Shown here one piece after another: positions 21,438 through 32,282 of a stretch of 64,000 nt of DNA; position 1 is the stretch's first letter, and each line of letters starts with the position of its first letter. The stretch is from Prorocentrum cordatum. Lineage: Eukaryota; Sar; Dinophyceae; Prorocentrales; Prorocentraceae. The notes under the pieces were generated by a model. That model ran no database searches, was not told the origin of the DNA, and saw only the letters and a list, made by a program, of their open reading frames with translations. The position numbers and the translations under genes are program-made. The stretch spans positions 270,279-334,278 of the forward strand of contig CAUYUJ010004302.1 of the NCBI GenBank assembly GCA_963575745.1, given 5' to 3'.

Positions 21438-21870
21438 CCTCAGCATGGAGGTCGGGAAGGCACCCCACATCAGCACCACCACCTCGAGCTCGCAGAGTGG
21501 CCGTCAAAGGGGGGGGAGGACCTCTCCCGCGGCGGAGAGGCCGGGGCGCCGAGACCGAGGCCACGGCGGCCCTCCCCTCGTCGAGACGCGTACGAAGGGT
21601 GCGACATGGCCCAAGCCACGGATGCGCAGCTGTTCGTGCGCGTCGTCTCGGAGGGGGGGTCTCTTGCGAAGCGTCTGTCTCTACGCGTACATATCCACGC
21701 CGCGAATAAAATACAAAAACTGACCGGAAACTACACCGAACCTTTCCTCTCGGAGGGAGGGTATCTTGAGCGCGGGTGTGCGGTGGCAGTGTCTCCTGCC
21801 TGCAGCCGCGCACGACCTGAAGGAATGCGCGCTTGCCTTTCTGGCCGTGCAGGCCGCCGCCGCACATATA

Positions 21871-21904
21871 GATATATATATATATATATACATACATACA
21901 TACA

Positions 21905-21938
<34 letters not shown>

Positions 21939-21960
21939 CATGTATATATATATATATAGT
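21871..21960. repeat. AT and CATA microsatellite
   Basis: ATATAT runs flank about a dozen CATA units. Confidence 0.9.
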
Positions 21961-22488
21961 GTTAGAGTTTCTCCACCGCCGCTTCTGTTTCGACGTGGCA
22001 AATCCGAGCCGCTGCCTTCCGCACGTCGGCATCGAGTGCCCGCTTATCAGTCACCGGATAAGCTGGAACTGCACCAGCGAACATTACAAAAGCCGCATGC
22101 AGGCAGTCGTCTCCCTCGTGCTGCAAGGGCAACAGGTCTGACCAGGGCCAGCGCCAGATGATTGGTAGGTATTGCTGGGTGCATTGAAGGCGAGAGCGCG
22201 GCGCAAGGGGCACTTGCTCGATTTACGCGCGCGCCGCGCTCGCATGCAATATATACGTTCTAATGACTAGTCTGCCGATGCCCGATGATATACTCGTAAA
22301 GGTAACATTGGACTTCAGCTACGGGATGACAAAATGGTGCCGATTTTGGTTATGGGCCAGGCCGCCAAATCTTCACTCGGAGCTAGTTGGAGGGTGCCTG
22401 GAGTAGGAGAGGCGACCGCAGTTTTCGAATGGCATGGACATCCACATCGACGAGAAGGATAAGCAGGTCTCCGCGAGCTGATGCTCTA
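21961..22488. other. No recognised feature
   Basis: Mixed-composition DNA; no domain, RNA or element end seen. Confidence 0.4.
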
Positions 22489-22665
22489 CGGTCGGGGCGC
22501 TGGAGAAGGAACCCTTTTCGTTTGGGAGGGGCTCCGTGCTCCTTAGTTGCTTTACAGTGCTCCTTGGGTTTTCCTCGGGTTTTCCATGGAACATCTGAAT
22601 TCAACTTATGGGAAAAAGGGGCCTCGTTCCTTATTTAGGGTTCCTTGGGTCAACGCCCCAACTGT
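22489..22665 (-). mobile_element. Tc1/mariner-type MITE, CAGTCG family, inverted copy
   Basis: TA precedes CGGTCGGGGCG at the left and TA follows CAACTG at the right. The interior is the reverse complement of the copies at 17047 and 23231. 177 bp. Confidence 0.8.
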
Positions 22666-22979
22666 ACTTCAAAAGAGGTCTGCAGACTGGGCGAACGACA
22701 GATCCGCGCGTCCGCGGCCCCGCGTGCCGGGCCGGGCCCCCGAGGGCGGCGGGCCCCCCGAGCTACACGGGGCGCCCCCGTCCGCGGGGGCGCCCCGCGC
22801 GGGACGCCCTCGTGCGACCGCGCCTCTGCGGGATCGCGGGACTCGAAGAGGCAGAGATCGACAGGCTAGCAATAACGCCGGCAATGAGAAGATCGCAGCC
22901 CCCCTCGGAATCCGAGACCGGGGAGGCGAAGTGAACCCTGCAAGGGCGTGGCTCGAGCCCAGATCGCAGGGGCCTAGGA

Positions 22980-23050
22980 CAAGGACAAATCCGTTCCAGA
23001 GCGTCCCGGGACGCTCTCAGAGCGTTCCAGAACGCTCTGAGAAGTCTGAG
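22980..23050. repeat. AGAGCGTTCC palindrome cluster
   Basis: GTTCCAGAGCGTCCCGGGAC, then GCTCTCAGAGCGTTCCAGAA and CGCTCTGAGAAG make overlapping palindromes. Similar short units recur at about 23425-23480. Confidence 0.5.
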
Positions 23051-23230
23051 ATGTGGACGCCCGAAATGGGCACGGAAAGAATGGGCACAATGCCCATCAA
23101 CACATGTTATCCCAAACCAACAGCGGCCGCTGCTGGGCAGGCGGCCTCCTGCCTCGAATGGGCACGGGCCGCGGCGGCGTGGACAGCGAAGCCTGCTCAA
23201 AATGAACAGGAACTGCTGTTGGGCATTGTA

Positions 23231-23407
23231 CAGTCGAGGCGTTGACCTAGGAACCCTAAATAAGGAACGAGGCCCCTATTTTCCATAAGTTGAATTTCGA
23301 TTTCGCATCGAAAACCTAAGGAAAATCCAAGGCAAGCTGCGAAACAATTGAGGAACACGGAGCCCCTCCCCAACGAAAAGGGGCCTCCTTCTTCAGGGCC
23401 CCGACTG
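23231..23407 (+). mobile_element. Tc1/mariner-type MITE, CAGTCG family, complete copy
   Basis: TA precedes CAGTCGAGGCG and TA follows CCCCGACTG. The interior reads GTTGACCTAGGAACCC...CTTCGGGGCC-like family sequence, 177 bp. CAGT-type ends with a TA target are the usual signature of Tc1/mariner elements. No transposase is present. Confidence 0.85.
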
Positions 23408-23559
23408 TACCCATTCTTTCCGTACCCCTTTCGGGCGTCCAGATCAGAGCCTTCCAGGGACGCCCTGAGAAGTCTGAGCAGGCCGCGGCGCGAGGCGCCC
23501 TCCAGAGCCGGCGGATCTCAGAACTTCTCGACCTCTCCTCGCCCGATTCTGTCCTCGCC

Positions 23560-23775
23560 CTGGCACATGTTGCTCCCATCCGGCTTAAGAACCACATCCC
23601 AGAAATGATTTCGAGCACCCGGAAAAGTGTCAAAAGAGTGTGGAAACAGTGCCGAAACAGTGTCGGACGAGTGCCTCCTAGGGCCCGACACGCGAAAACC
23701 CTCGAGTTTCGTTTTTTGTTTCTGGTGCTCGAAATTCTTGCTGGCGGTCAGGGCTAAAGTAGGTTGGAACATCAT
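23560..23775 (-). pseudogene. Coding-like dispersed segment, copy 2
   Basis: Diverged copy of 3706-3912. The minus-strand reading keeps FDTFPGARNHFWDVVLKPDG with SN following, and TASKNFEHQKQKTKLE. DNA blocks such as CACATCCCAGAA and GAGCACCCGGAA are shared. Confidence 0.4.
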
Positions 23776-24143
23776 AAGTCCTGGCCTCGTCTTCGCCCCC
23801 CCCCCCCGCGGGCCTCCCCGGCGTCGGCGACGTTCCGCAGCAGCAGCACCTTCGTGGGGGCCCCCACGGCCTCGGCTCGCGCGGCCTCCACGGCGCGCGA
23901 GGCCCGCGAGTGCGCGCGGGGGGGGAGGCAGGGATGGGGGGGGGAGGAGGCGGCGGGGGAAGGGAAGGACTGCGACCGGCGGCGAGCCCCGGGGTGGAAA
24001 TCAGAAGGCGGTGGCCTGCTCGGAGGGCTGGGAAGTCCCCATCGGCCTTCCGAGAGGTTCTCTGAGCCGTCCCCCGTAGACACAGAAGACCTCTCAGAAG
24101 GCTGGAGGGTTTCTGAGGAGTCCCGCCGCCTTCTGAGAATGAA

Positions 24144-24300
24144 GGGGCCCCAGGACACAAAAATAAGTACACACAAATAGAAATACTCCCTACATATTTC
24201 CAATATTTTCTGGGTTTTTGTCTTCCCCCCCACTACCCATAGGTTCCCATATTTTCTGGGGAATCGATGATTAATTGTGTCTGTGTTTTTTTTCCCTCCT
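24144..24300 (+). mobile_element. AT-rich element E, copy 5
   Basis: Runs from GAAGGGGCCCCAGGACACA to TTTTTTTCCCTCCTG with both ATATTTTC block pairs recognisable. Confidence 0.8.
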
Positions 24301-24411
24301 GGGAAAAGGCCTTCTGTTTCTCGTCTCCCACGGGCGCTCCCGCCCGGTGTCAGAGGCCCCGGGGCCCTCACGGACCGAGCCCGCTCGAAAGGTTGCGCAG
24401 CGGAAATCGGT

Positions 24412-24603
24412 GGCGAGCGAGGGGGGGAAGTGAGAAGGAGAAGGCCTCCTCAGAAGGCGGCGGGACTTCTGAGAAGCCCTCGCGCCTTCTGAGAAGTGTT
24501 TTGTTTGTCTTCGGGGAAGGCTCAGGAAACTTCTCAGAAGCCCCAGGGACTTCCGAGCCTTCTGAGAAGGCCCGCCACTTCTCACTTCCCCCCCTCGCTC
24601 GCC
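24412..24603. mobile_element. Foldback element with perfect 26-bp terminal inverted repeats
   Basis: 24412-24437 (beginning GGCGAGCGAGGGGGGGAAG) is the exact reverse complement of 24578-24603. The interior is rich in CTTCTGAGAAG and CTTCTCAGAAG palindromes. Right-arm-like sequence also ends the segment at 26865-26900. The perfect ends suggest a young or conversion-maintained element. Confidence 0.8.
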
Positions 24604-24685
24604 GCCGAAGAAGGATGGGGTCGGTCTGGGGCTCTGGTGGCGCTGTTCCGCGATGCTGCATGTGCTTTGCGACGCCAGGCCTAAA

Positions 24686-24829
24686 GGGGGCCAAGGACAC
24701 ACTAAGAAATGCAAACAAATCCCCCGATTCCCCTTCTGTTCACATCTGTTGTGGGTCTTCGTCTTTCCTCCCATATTTTCCATTTTTTCTGGAAATCGAC
24801 GATTAATTGTGTCTGTGTGTTTTTCCCCT
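24686..24829 (+). mobile_element. AT-rich element E, copy 6
   Basis: Runs from AAAGGGGGCCAAGGACACAC to GTGTTTTTCCCCTG; the inner blocks are shortened. Confidence 0.75.
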
Positions 24830-25399
24830 GTGTTTCCCATCGCAAAGGTCTGAAGGCAGGAGGGAAAGGGAGATGGGGATGAAGAGGGAGAGGGGGTGCA
24901 GGTAAGCTAGGTGCGCTGGCACTATACCTGATATCCTGCCACTCACGTCAATCCCTTCCCATTGCGCAGATGTTTTCTCTATCCGCGAACGCGTGTCATA
25001 GCGGGGAGCTGCGCACATACGACATACGGGGGAGGACGAGGGGGAGGAGGAGACGGTGGTGGATGAGCAGGAGGATGAGCGGGAGGAGAAGGAGGATGAG
25101 CAAGAAGGAGGAGGAGGAGGAGAACAGCGTACAGGGAAGGAGGAGGAGGAGGAGGAGGAGGACGACGACAAGGATGAACAGCAGCAGCGGGAACTGGAGT
25201 GGAAGGAGCAGTAGGCGCATGAGGACCAGGGGAAGCGGCTGCGCGAGCGCCGGCAGGGGCGTGGCGCGGACCATGACCGTCGGAAGCGTCGTCCATCATG
25301 GACGAGGGCCATGACCAGCGGAAGCGTCGTCCATCATGGACCTCGTCAATTCGTGGATCGCCATCGCGAGTCGGCGACGCTCGCCGTGGACCTCGTCCA

Positions 25400-25597
25400 T
25401 AGGGGAACAAAGAGTGACATAAACATAACAACTCTGAGGTCCGCGCGGATTTCTCGGATCGGCGCTGGGGCCCCCCGGCGGCGCCTCCCGCGCCGCCCCT
25501 GGCGCGCTACGCAAGCCAGGGAGGGGGGTCCAGCGCCGATCCGAGAAATCCGCGCGGACCTCCGAGTTTTTATGTTGATGTCACTTTTGTTCCCTTA
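25400..25597. mobile_element. Foldback element, family TAGGGGAAC, copy 2
   Basis: Starts TAGGGGAACAAAGAGTG and ends CACTTTTGTTCCCTTA. The arms remain complementary through CGCGCGGATTTCTCGGATCG and its mirror on the right, about 65 bp each side. Confidence 0.8.
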
Positions 25598-25603
25598 TTT
25601 GTT

Positions 25604-25797
25604 CGGGTCGGGCGAAAGGAGGGGTTAGCAAAGGGGGGGGTTGAGAATCAGCTCACGTAGCTGATTTTCACGGCGCCTCCCGGCGCCGGAGGCGTCTATG
25701 TATCGAGGAATGGGCCCCTCGGTGGGGCCGAAACCAGCTGCATGCAGCAAATTTCGTAACCCCCCCTTTCCCAATCCCCCCCTTTCGCCCGGCCCGG
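25604..25797. mobile_element. Inverted-repeat element, family CGGGCGAAAGGGGG, copy 1
   Basis: The left end CGGGTCGGGCGAAAGG pairs with CCTTTCGCCCGGCCCG at the right. Internal marks are AGCTGATTTTCACGGCGCCT and GAAACCAGCTGCATGCAG. No target duplication identified. Confidence 0.75.
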
Positions 25798-25985
25798 TCT
25801 TTGTTCGCGAGCGCAGGCGGGAGAGCCGCGCGCCGTCGCAGGGGCCAAGACGAGCGCAAGGCGGCGGCCCCATGGAAGGCACGCGCAGCCCCCGGGAGGA
25901 GCAAGCCGGGAGCGGCCGCGCGGCTCGGCAGGCTCGGCGCTGCACCCCCCCCTCCCGCCGCCCTGCCCATGGCGCTTGCTTTTTG

Positions 25986-26182
25986 CGGGTCGGGCGAAAG
26001 GGGGGGATAGCGAAAGGGGGGTTTGAAAATCAGGTCAAATTCGCTAATTTTCCCGGCGCCTCCTGGCGCCGGAGGCGGCCATGTATCGAGGAATGGGCCC
26101 CTCGGCGGGCCGAAACCAGCTGCATGCCGCAGATTTCGTATCTCCCCCCCCTTCCCCAATCCCCCCCCTTTCCGTCCGGCCC
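25986..26182. mobile_element. Inverted-repeat element, family CGGGCGAAAGGGGG, copy 2
   Basis: Same ends (right end TTTCCGTCCGGCCC) and same internal blocks as the copy 190 bp to its left, in the same orientation. Confidence 0.75.
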
Positions 26183-26467
26183 AATTCTTGGTCGGAGGAG
26201 GCTCCTGGAGCTGCAGCGCAGCGCGGGGCCGCGCGCGCCCGCAGACGGCTCGCGGCACCGCATGGGGCCGCAGCGCGGGGGGCTACGGCGGGGCGGCAGG
26301 GGCCCGGCCTGCCCCGGCGCACGCCCGCGCGCCCGCGGGGGCGGCGCCGGGGGCGCCGACCCGGGAGGTGCCCAGCGCCGAGCGGGAGAGCTGCCAAGCG
26401 TGTGTGGAGCGTGCGGCTCGTCGGTTGAGAGCACGGCCTTTCGGCTGGCCATCGCCACACGGGCATT

Positions 26468-26598
26468 TGCCGTCGCTCGGACGTCCACTTCCTGTGCATG
26501 CTTCGGTTTCGTGCGTGTTTTTTTTTGCTCGATGGTCCAGGATGGTCCTCGATGGTTCTCGCCGAGGAACAAAAATGCACACGTCCGAGCGATGCCAA
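26468..26598. mobile_element. Inverted-repeat element, family ATCGCTCGGACGT, copy 1
   Basis: GTCGCTCGGACGT at the left and ACGTCCGAGCGAT at the right, about 130 bp, with internal CTCGATGGTCC repeats. Copies lie at 35129 and 50973. Confidence 0.75.
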
Positions 26599-26751
26599 GG
26601 GCACCCTGCGGGACGTGGGCTGCGGCCGAGAGAACGCGGAAGCACCAGCGCAGGCCTGCTGGCGCGCAGAGCAGCGACCGAAAGAGACCACCCCCGGCGG
26701 ACGAAGGGGGTTCCGCTCTGCACACGGGACGTCACCGCAGCGGCAGCGCTC

Positions 26752-27110
26752 AGAAGGTTCGGAGCCCCCCCCCACCCGTCCGAGAAGTGTTCTGCGCAGT
26801 CCCCGAAGACGCAGCACACTTCTCGGAAGGCGCGAGGGCTCCTGAGAAGTCCCGCCGCCTTCCCAGCAGGCCTCCTTCCTCTCACTTCCCCCCCCCTCTT
26901 CGGAGTCCCGAAACTTTGCGGGGACAGACCGTGCGGTGACCTCGACATCCCCCAGGACCTCACAGCACGCTCCGTCAGCGCACGGCCCCAGGACCTCGGA
27001 GGCCCCAGCCGCCCGAGGCGCCCCCAAAGAGCGCACGGCCCGAGTCGCCCGCAACCGTGCGGTGGCCCCATGATCCCCACCGACTCGCCGCACGGTGTGG
27101 CGCCACCGCC
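26752..27110. repeat. CTTCTGAGAAG segment and CCGTGCGGTGA segment
   Basis: 26752-26900 carries CTTCTCGGAAG/TGAGAAG palindromes as in 24412-24603 and 34837-34927. 26896-27110 is a second copy of 34425-34620, with repeated CCGTGCGGTGA and CCCACCGACTC..CACGGTGTGG blocks. Confidence 0.55.
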
Positions 27111-27424
27111 ACGCTCGGGGGGCCCCCGGCCCTCGCCCGCCGCCGAGGGGGGGGCGGGGGGCGCCTCGCGGAGGGGGGCCCAGCGCCGACCCCTGGCGCT
27201 CCGCGCGGAGCCTCCGCACAGCATGCACGGGCACGGGCGGCGCCGTGCGCGGCGGGGGCTCCTCGGCCGCCGCCGCCCGCCGAGGCTCCCCGGAGAGCAG
27301 TCCCCCCGCCGGCGCCTGCGGAGGGAGCCCCGCCTCGAGCGGGGAGGCGTACGCGTCGGGCTCAGGGGGGCTCGGGGTTCCCAGAGGTCCAACGCACTGA
27401 AGAAGTCAATACCGTGTTTTTGTT

Positions 27425-27545
27425 CGCCGTTCTCGGCCTCGAGAGGCCCTCGCCGGGCCGCTGGACAGTCAAAAAACGGCTCAGGATAGAGCACCAGTCC
27501 TGGGGAATGGGTCGAGACTTCCGCGGGGGCGTATGAAACAATCGC
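27425..27545. repeat. CCCTCGCCGGGCC dispersed segment
   Basis: Shares GAGGCCCTCGCCGGGCC, then CTCAGGAT, then CCTGGGGAATGGGTCGAGAC with 46390-46530. Shorter relatives are at 7670-7775, 14280-14360 and perhaps 30410-30490. Confidence 0.6.
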
Positions 27546-27573
27546 AACATTGGGTCTCTGGGTTTGTCGGCCT

Positions 27574-27835
27574 CCTAGATGGGGTCGGAGTAGATGAGTA
27601 GATGGGGTCGGAGGATCGCGCCGCATCGCCGATACATCGGCGATGCATCGGTGATGCACCGGCGATGCACCGGCGATGCATCGTCGACGTCGGCGATTCA
27701 TCGGCGATGGCGACGTGAAGCACATCGGGCTACACATCGAGCCGCATCGGCGGTGCATCGGCGACGCGGCGCGACCCTCCAACCCCACCTACTCCGACCC
27801 CATCTGCTCCGACCCCAACCCCATCTGCTCCGTAC
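27574..27835. mobile_element. CATCGGCGATG palindromic minisatellite with inverted flanks, copy 1
   Basis: A core of overlapping CATCGGCGATG palindromes is bounded by GGGGTCGGAG..CGCGCCGCATCGCC on the left and by a mirror-like GACGCGGCGCGACCCTCC..CCCACC on the right. Related copies lie at 34198-34320 and 44297-44660. Confidence 0.65.
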
Positions 27836-28009
27836 TGTCGAGCGTCCCGAAACCCACAGGGCGCGGGGGGAGACCGGCCGAGCGCGTCCCAGAAGCATGC
27901 AGCAGCCACTCGGGCTGCAGCTGCCTTGCACAGTGTCGGCTCCGAGGAGTGCGGAGAGGGAGGGGGCGCGGATGGGGGGACGAGGGGACGGCTCGGTGGT
28001 AACTTCTGG

Positions 28010-28200
28010 AAGCCTCCCGCGCCATCTTGCTGGCTCTTAGGAAGCGACGTGAGCCGACGCGGGCCAACGAGAGCGGACGCTATTCGGCGGTAGATCCACG
28101 CAGTTGGCGCTAAATCGACGCTCGTCGAAGCTGCATCTGCGCCTAATCGTCGATCACCAGACGCCAGGGCACGCTCGTGCACTCCAGAGGCGGAGTTGCG
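28010..28200. repeat. Dispersed segment related to 7910-8080
   Basis: Shared blocks are GCGCCATCTTGCT, GCGCTAAATCGACGCT, GATCACCAGACGC and a CTCGTGCACT-like stretch. No gene seen. Confidence 0.55.
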
Positions 28201-29700
28201 AGGACTCACGAAGCTCCCATAGCTTGCGACCGAAGGGCGCGGAGGGGGACAAGGAGAAGGAGGACGGGCACGCGGGAAAGTGGGCATGCGTCGATGTACA
28301 TGGATCCTGCTTCTCGTCCAGCCCCCACGGACGCACAAGAATCACGGGGGGTGAGTGCGGTCGCCTTAAGCTCCTGGAAGGCGGGCTCCCGCAGGAAGCT
28401 GAAGTCCACCGACTCTTCGCCGAAGCGCTTCGCCTTCAAGCGCTCGCCTGCGGCGGGGCGGTCGAGAGGGAGGCCGAGAGAGTGGGGGCGAACGACGAAA
28501 CCTGGACAAGGGGGGCGGGTAGGCGGTAGTAGGGGAGAGGAGCCGGGAAGGGGGAAGTGACTGGGCGATTGGAGGGGAGGAGGAAGGAAGAAGGCGAGGC
28601 CGTGGGGAGGGGGAGGGCAGGAGGGATGGGGAGGCTTGAGGGAAAGTCGCCCTCTGGTTTTGAACTAAGGTCGGCCAACTCGGAGCTCCCTGGTCGCTGC
28701 AGGTGTGCGCGGGAAGCAGAAGTGGAGGGGGAGGAGGGAGGAGGGAGCAGGAGAGGAGGACCAATGCAATCCCAAGATAAAGCACGCTGCAATGCACCGT
28801 CGCAACCCCAAGTATCTGCGAGTGTCCCTGAGGTGCGCGAAGGGGCGGACCATAAGGACAATCCGATGAGAGGTACGTGTGGGGGTTCGCCCACGGGTGG
28901 CGGCGCTTGGAAAAGGCAGGTTGCAGAATGCAACCAGCGGAAAGGAAGATCATACAGGATTGCCTGCTCAGGGTGGCCTCTTGAGACAGCGTGCGAAGCC
29001 AACCCATCAAGGGTAACTTATACGCATGATCCTATCGGGGCTGGCATATAGCCAAGCAGACGGATACTGCATGAAGGATAGCCTCCACAACAGCTTCTGT
29101 TAGTGGGAGGCGAATTGAGATGTGCCGATGGGGGATGTATGGCCTATGGCGGCTGACCCGCTGCGGAAGACGTACGGGGGGGGTGGAGGTTTTACGAGGA
29201 CCCTGAGGCGGGTATGCATATGGGAGATTGCCTAAGGGATGGGGGAGGTGGCATTTCAAATGGCGGGTACCTCATGGGCGGGTAACGGAGCCTTTGGGTG
29301 ATAATACATGGCCGATGGTGTGTAACTATAACCGAAGGTAGCCATCAACCCTGACCGAATAACCAAATATAGCCGCCAGAATCGGACATCACCTAATCGC
29401 TCCTCCGCCCCAGCCCGCATACAAACGGGAGCCGGCTCACCACTGAAGTGATCATGCCCTTGGATATCGACGCACCAGCATGCAATACAACATGAATCAG
29501 TTAGCTCGACGTTGCACTGCAATCATCAGAACTACCCGAATGGACACAGCAATGCACCCGGGGTCCATCCGGACAAGTTTTCCGAAGCGGATGCAGCCGT
29601 TGCGACGAGAGACCTCTAGGAGGAACCGTACAACAAATACGAACAGAGCCAGGGCTAGGCGCCGTTGTCTCGACAGGCCCTCCTGGGACCCCCTTCCTCG
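28201..29700. other. No recognised feature
   Basis: Mixed-composition DNA. Reading frames on both strands overlap and show no domain. Nothing supports an RNA gene. Confidence 0.4.
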
Positions 29701-29704
29701 GAGG

Positions 29705-29895
29705 CAAGGAGGAGGAGGCATGGAGGATGGAGCGCAGGAGGAGGTGGAGGAGGAGGTGGAGGAGGAGGAGGAGACGACAGACGGCGGAATGGGCAGAGGA
29801 GAAATAGCAGAGGAGGAGGAAGAGCAGAGGAGGAGGAGGAGGAGGAGGAGGTGGAGGAGGAGGAGGAGGAGGAGGAGGAGGAGGAGGAGCCGCGA
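29705..29895. repeat. GGA microsatellite
   Basis: GGAGGA-type repeats with GTGGAGGAGGA variants; the poly-Glu/poly-Arg/poly-Ser frames are by-products. Confidence 0.9.
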
Positions 29896-31100
29896 GTGGC
29901 AGAGGAGGCCGGGGCCCTGGCCCTGGGGGCGGGCGGGAAACGCACGGGGCGTCGCCCACGTTCTTGGCGTCGCTCCTCCGCTCCAGCTCCAGCGCCAGCC
30001 CGCAAGCGCGCCGAGAGCCATCTACCTCCACGGGCGCGCGCGGGCGGCTGCCAGGAGTGCTCGGGGAGCTGGGGAGAAAGCACGGGCGCCGAGGAGAAGG
30101 CAGAAGTGTGACGAGGAGGGGGACAGACGCAGCGTGCGTCCTCCAAGTCTTCTTGGTAGTTTATACATACATCTACACATGCATATAGCTCTCTCTCTAT
30201 ATGTATATATAAATAGCGAGGCACAATTGTTCACTGGTTTGCTGCGCTGCGCCATTGAATCCTGGAGCCATTGGGTAGCTATGTGGCGGATGGAGTGGCG
30301 GTAGAGAGAAGGTAAGAAGGCGATGGCGCTGGGGGGGACGCATACACGCATTGGTCCAGTAACCGGCAATGTGCTGAACACCATTACGAACATTGTCTAC
30401 GCGTTCGGCCTTCGAGGACGCTCGCCGGACCGCAATGACCGTTTCCCCATGGCCCCGATGGCCGTGAGGAACCGGTCGAGATTTCCGGGGCCACCTGTCT
30501 CGAATAAAAACATCGGAAGTGTGGGTCTGCCCCAATCCGGGAAAAATTGTGTGATCCAATTTCGTGCTCCGAGATGCGCGGCTCGCGGTCATCTTCGTGC
30601 CTCCACGGGTGACCTTGAACAAATTGATCGAAGGGGAGGGTGGATTAACTTTGAGGGCGGATGAGGATCAGGAGACAGGCAACTCGACAAGCAAGGAGGA
30701 TCGTCGATCCTCCGTACCTTTCGGCCTTCCGTCCTCCTCCCCGATCCTTCTTACCCCGCAAAGCAGAAGACGGGAGATCGAGATAGGAATCAATGCGCAC
30801 CATCTCGCGCACCACTATACGTTGCCAACCCGTGTCAACAGGAAGCCAGTCATACAATAACATGTGGAACCTTGAAACAACATCCGCAACACTCAAAAGT
30901 ATCATATCACATAGCTTGCACACGACATACTATCAGGTCCACATGGGATCGGGCAGTCACGCTGGGGACTCTACAGATAAGTTGGCATGCTGATTCCCAC
31001 TCGCAACTTACCTGGCTGGTTGAAAAAACATGAACAACACATTGTCATCCGCCGATTGCTACCATGAAAGAAACCACGAACAAGACCGAACTTGCGAGGC
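29896..31100. other. No recognised feature
   Basis: No gene, element end or RNA recognised apart from a possible CCCTCGCCGG relative at 30410-30490. Confidence 0.35.
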
Positions 31101-31107
31101 CAATGAC

Positions 31108-31250
31108 AACTTCCGCCGGCTTCCGCCGAGCTTCCACCGGCTTCCGCCGGCGGAATCTGCCCCGTTTTACTGACACCACCTTCCGCCGGCCCTCCGAGGA
31201 AGAGATATCAACTCGTTCGACCCTCGGAGGCGAGACCTCCAATGGCTAGC
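31108..31250. mobile_element. CTTCCGCCG dispersed element, copy 2
   Basis: CTTCCGCCGGCTTCCGCCGA repeats followed by GGCGGAATC can pair as a hairpin; shorter than the copies at 14915 and 33310. Confidence 0.5.
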
Positions 31251-32056
31251 ATTGGAGACAGGGGTTCATGACCCTCCCACCCCCACTGGAAAAAGACAAC
31301 GACAGGGGGATGGACGATGAACGACTAAACCAACCCAGACGTTCGACGCCCTGAACATCACTTGATCTGGTGGAAGAAAGCCCCAATACGGGTCGCGCAC
31401 ACCAGCGTGGAATTGATCACGACAACGAGAATCTGTCGCCTTGGACCCCAGAATCCCCGTCCCTCTTTCTGCCTCCTCTCAAACCGCTCCTTCTCTCCTC
31501 CTCCTCCTTCTCCTCCTCCTCCTCCTCCTCCTCCTCCCTCCAAATCCCTCTGCGCTTCCGACTCGTCCTCCCGCCCCGATCGAAGAGACGGACGATGGGG
31601 CAGAAACGGGGAATGATGACGACCACGACAAGGACGACGACGACGACGACGACGACGAAGAGCAAGAGGAGGCGCCCACCGGGCCTCCTCGACGCATCTG
31701 AGCACGGTCCCGAACCGGCCGGCCTCCGCAACAATGTCCCCTTCAAGTTGCCTGTCGGCCCGAAGCGTCGCCGCCGGTCGTGGCCGTCGTGGTCTGCCTG
31801 CCGTCGTGGTCGTCACCGTCATCGCGGTCGTGGTCATGGCCGCAGCAGTCGTCAGGGTCGTCGTCGTCGAAGGAAGGAGGGCGGGGTGTCGAGGAGATCT
31901 GTGGGGGAGGAAGGGGAGCGAGGAGAGGGGCTGGAGGCGAGGAAGGGAGCGAGGAGACGGGCGGCTGGGAAAGCGGCAAACAGGTAAGAGGCGCTTCGCG
32001 GGCGGATCCAAGATGCACTTGCACGCTCTAGGCCCTTGCGCGGGGTCCGTATTGGA
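31251..32056. repeat. CTC and GAC low-complexity blocks in unassigned DNA
   Basis: CTC runs at 31497-31545 and a GACGACGACGACGAC run at 31630-31660; a degenerate TCGTGGTCGTCGTC stretch covers 31780-31880. No gene recognised. Confidence 0.55.
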
Positions 32057-32215
32057 GGGGCCCTGGGTCACACAAACAAATACACACAACTAACAGGATT
32101 CCCCATATGTTCCCACATTTTCCAAGTGCTTGTCCTCCCCCCCACTTCCCATATTTTCATATATCTTCCTGGGAGGGGGCGACTCATCGTGTCCGTATGG
32201 TTTTTCCTCTCCTGG
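32057..32215 (+). mobile_element. AT-rich element E, copy 7
   Basis: Runs from GGAGGGGCCCTGGGTCACAC to TTTTTCCTCTCCTG, with two block pairs and CGACTCATCGTGTCCG. Confidence 0.75.
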
Positions 32216-32282
32216 TGTATGCAGGGCAGCGGTGCGCCTCGACGCTCTCGGCACTGCCTGGAGCGGCCCCCCGGCTCATGCG

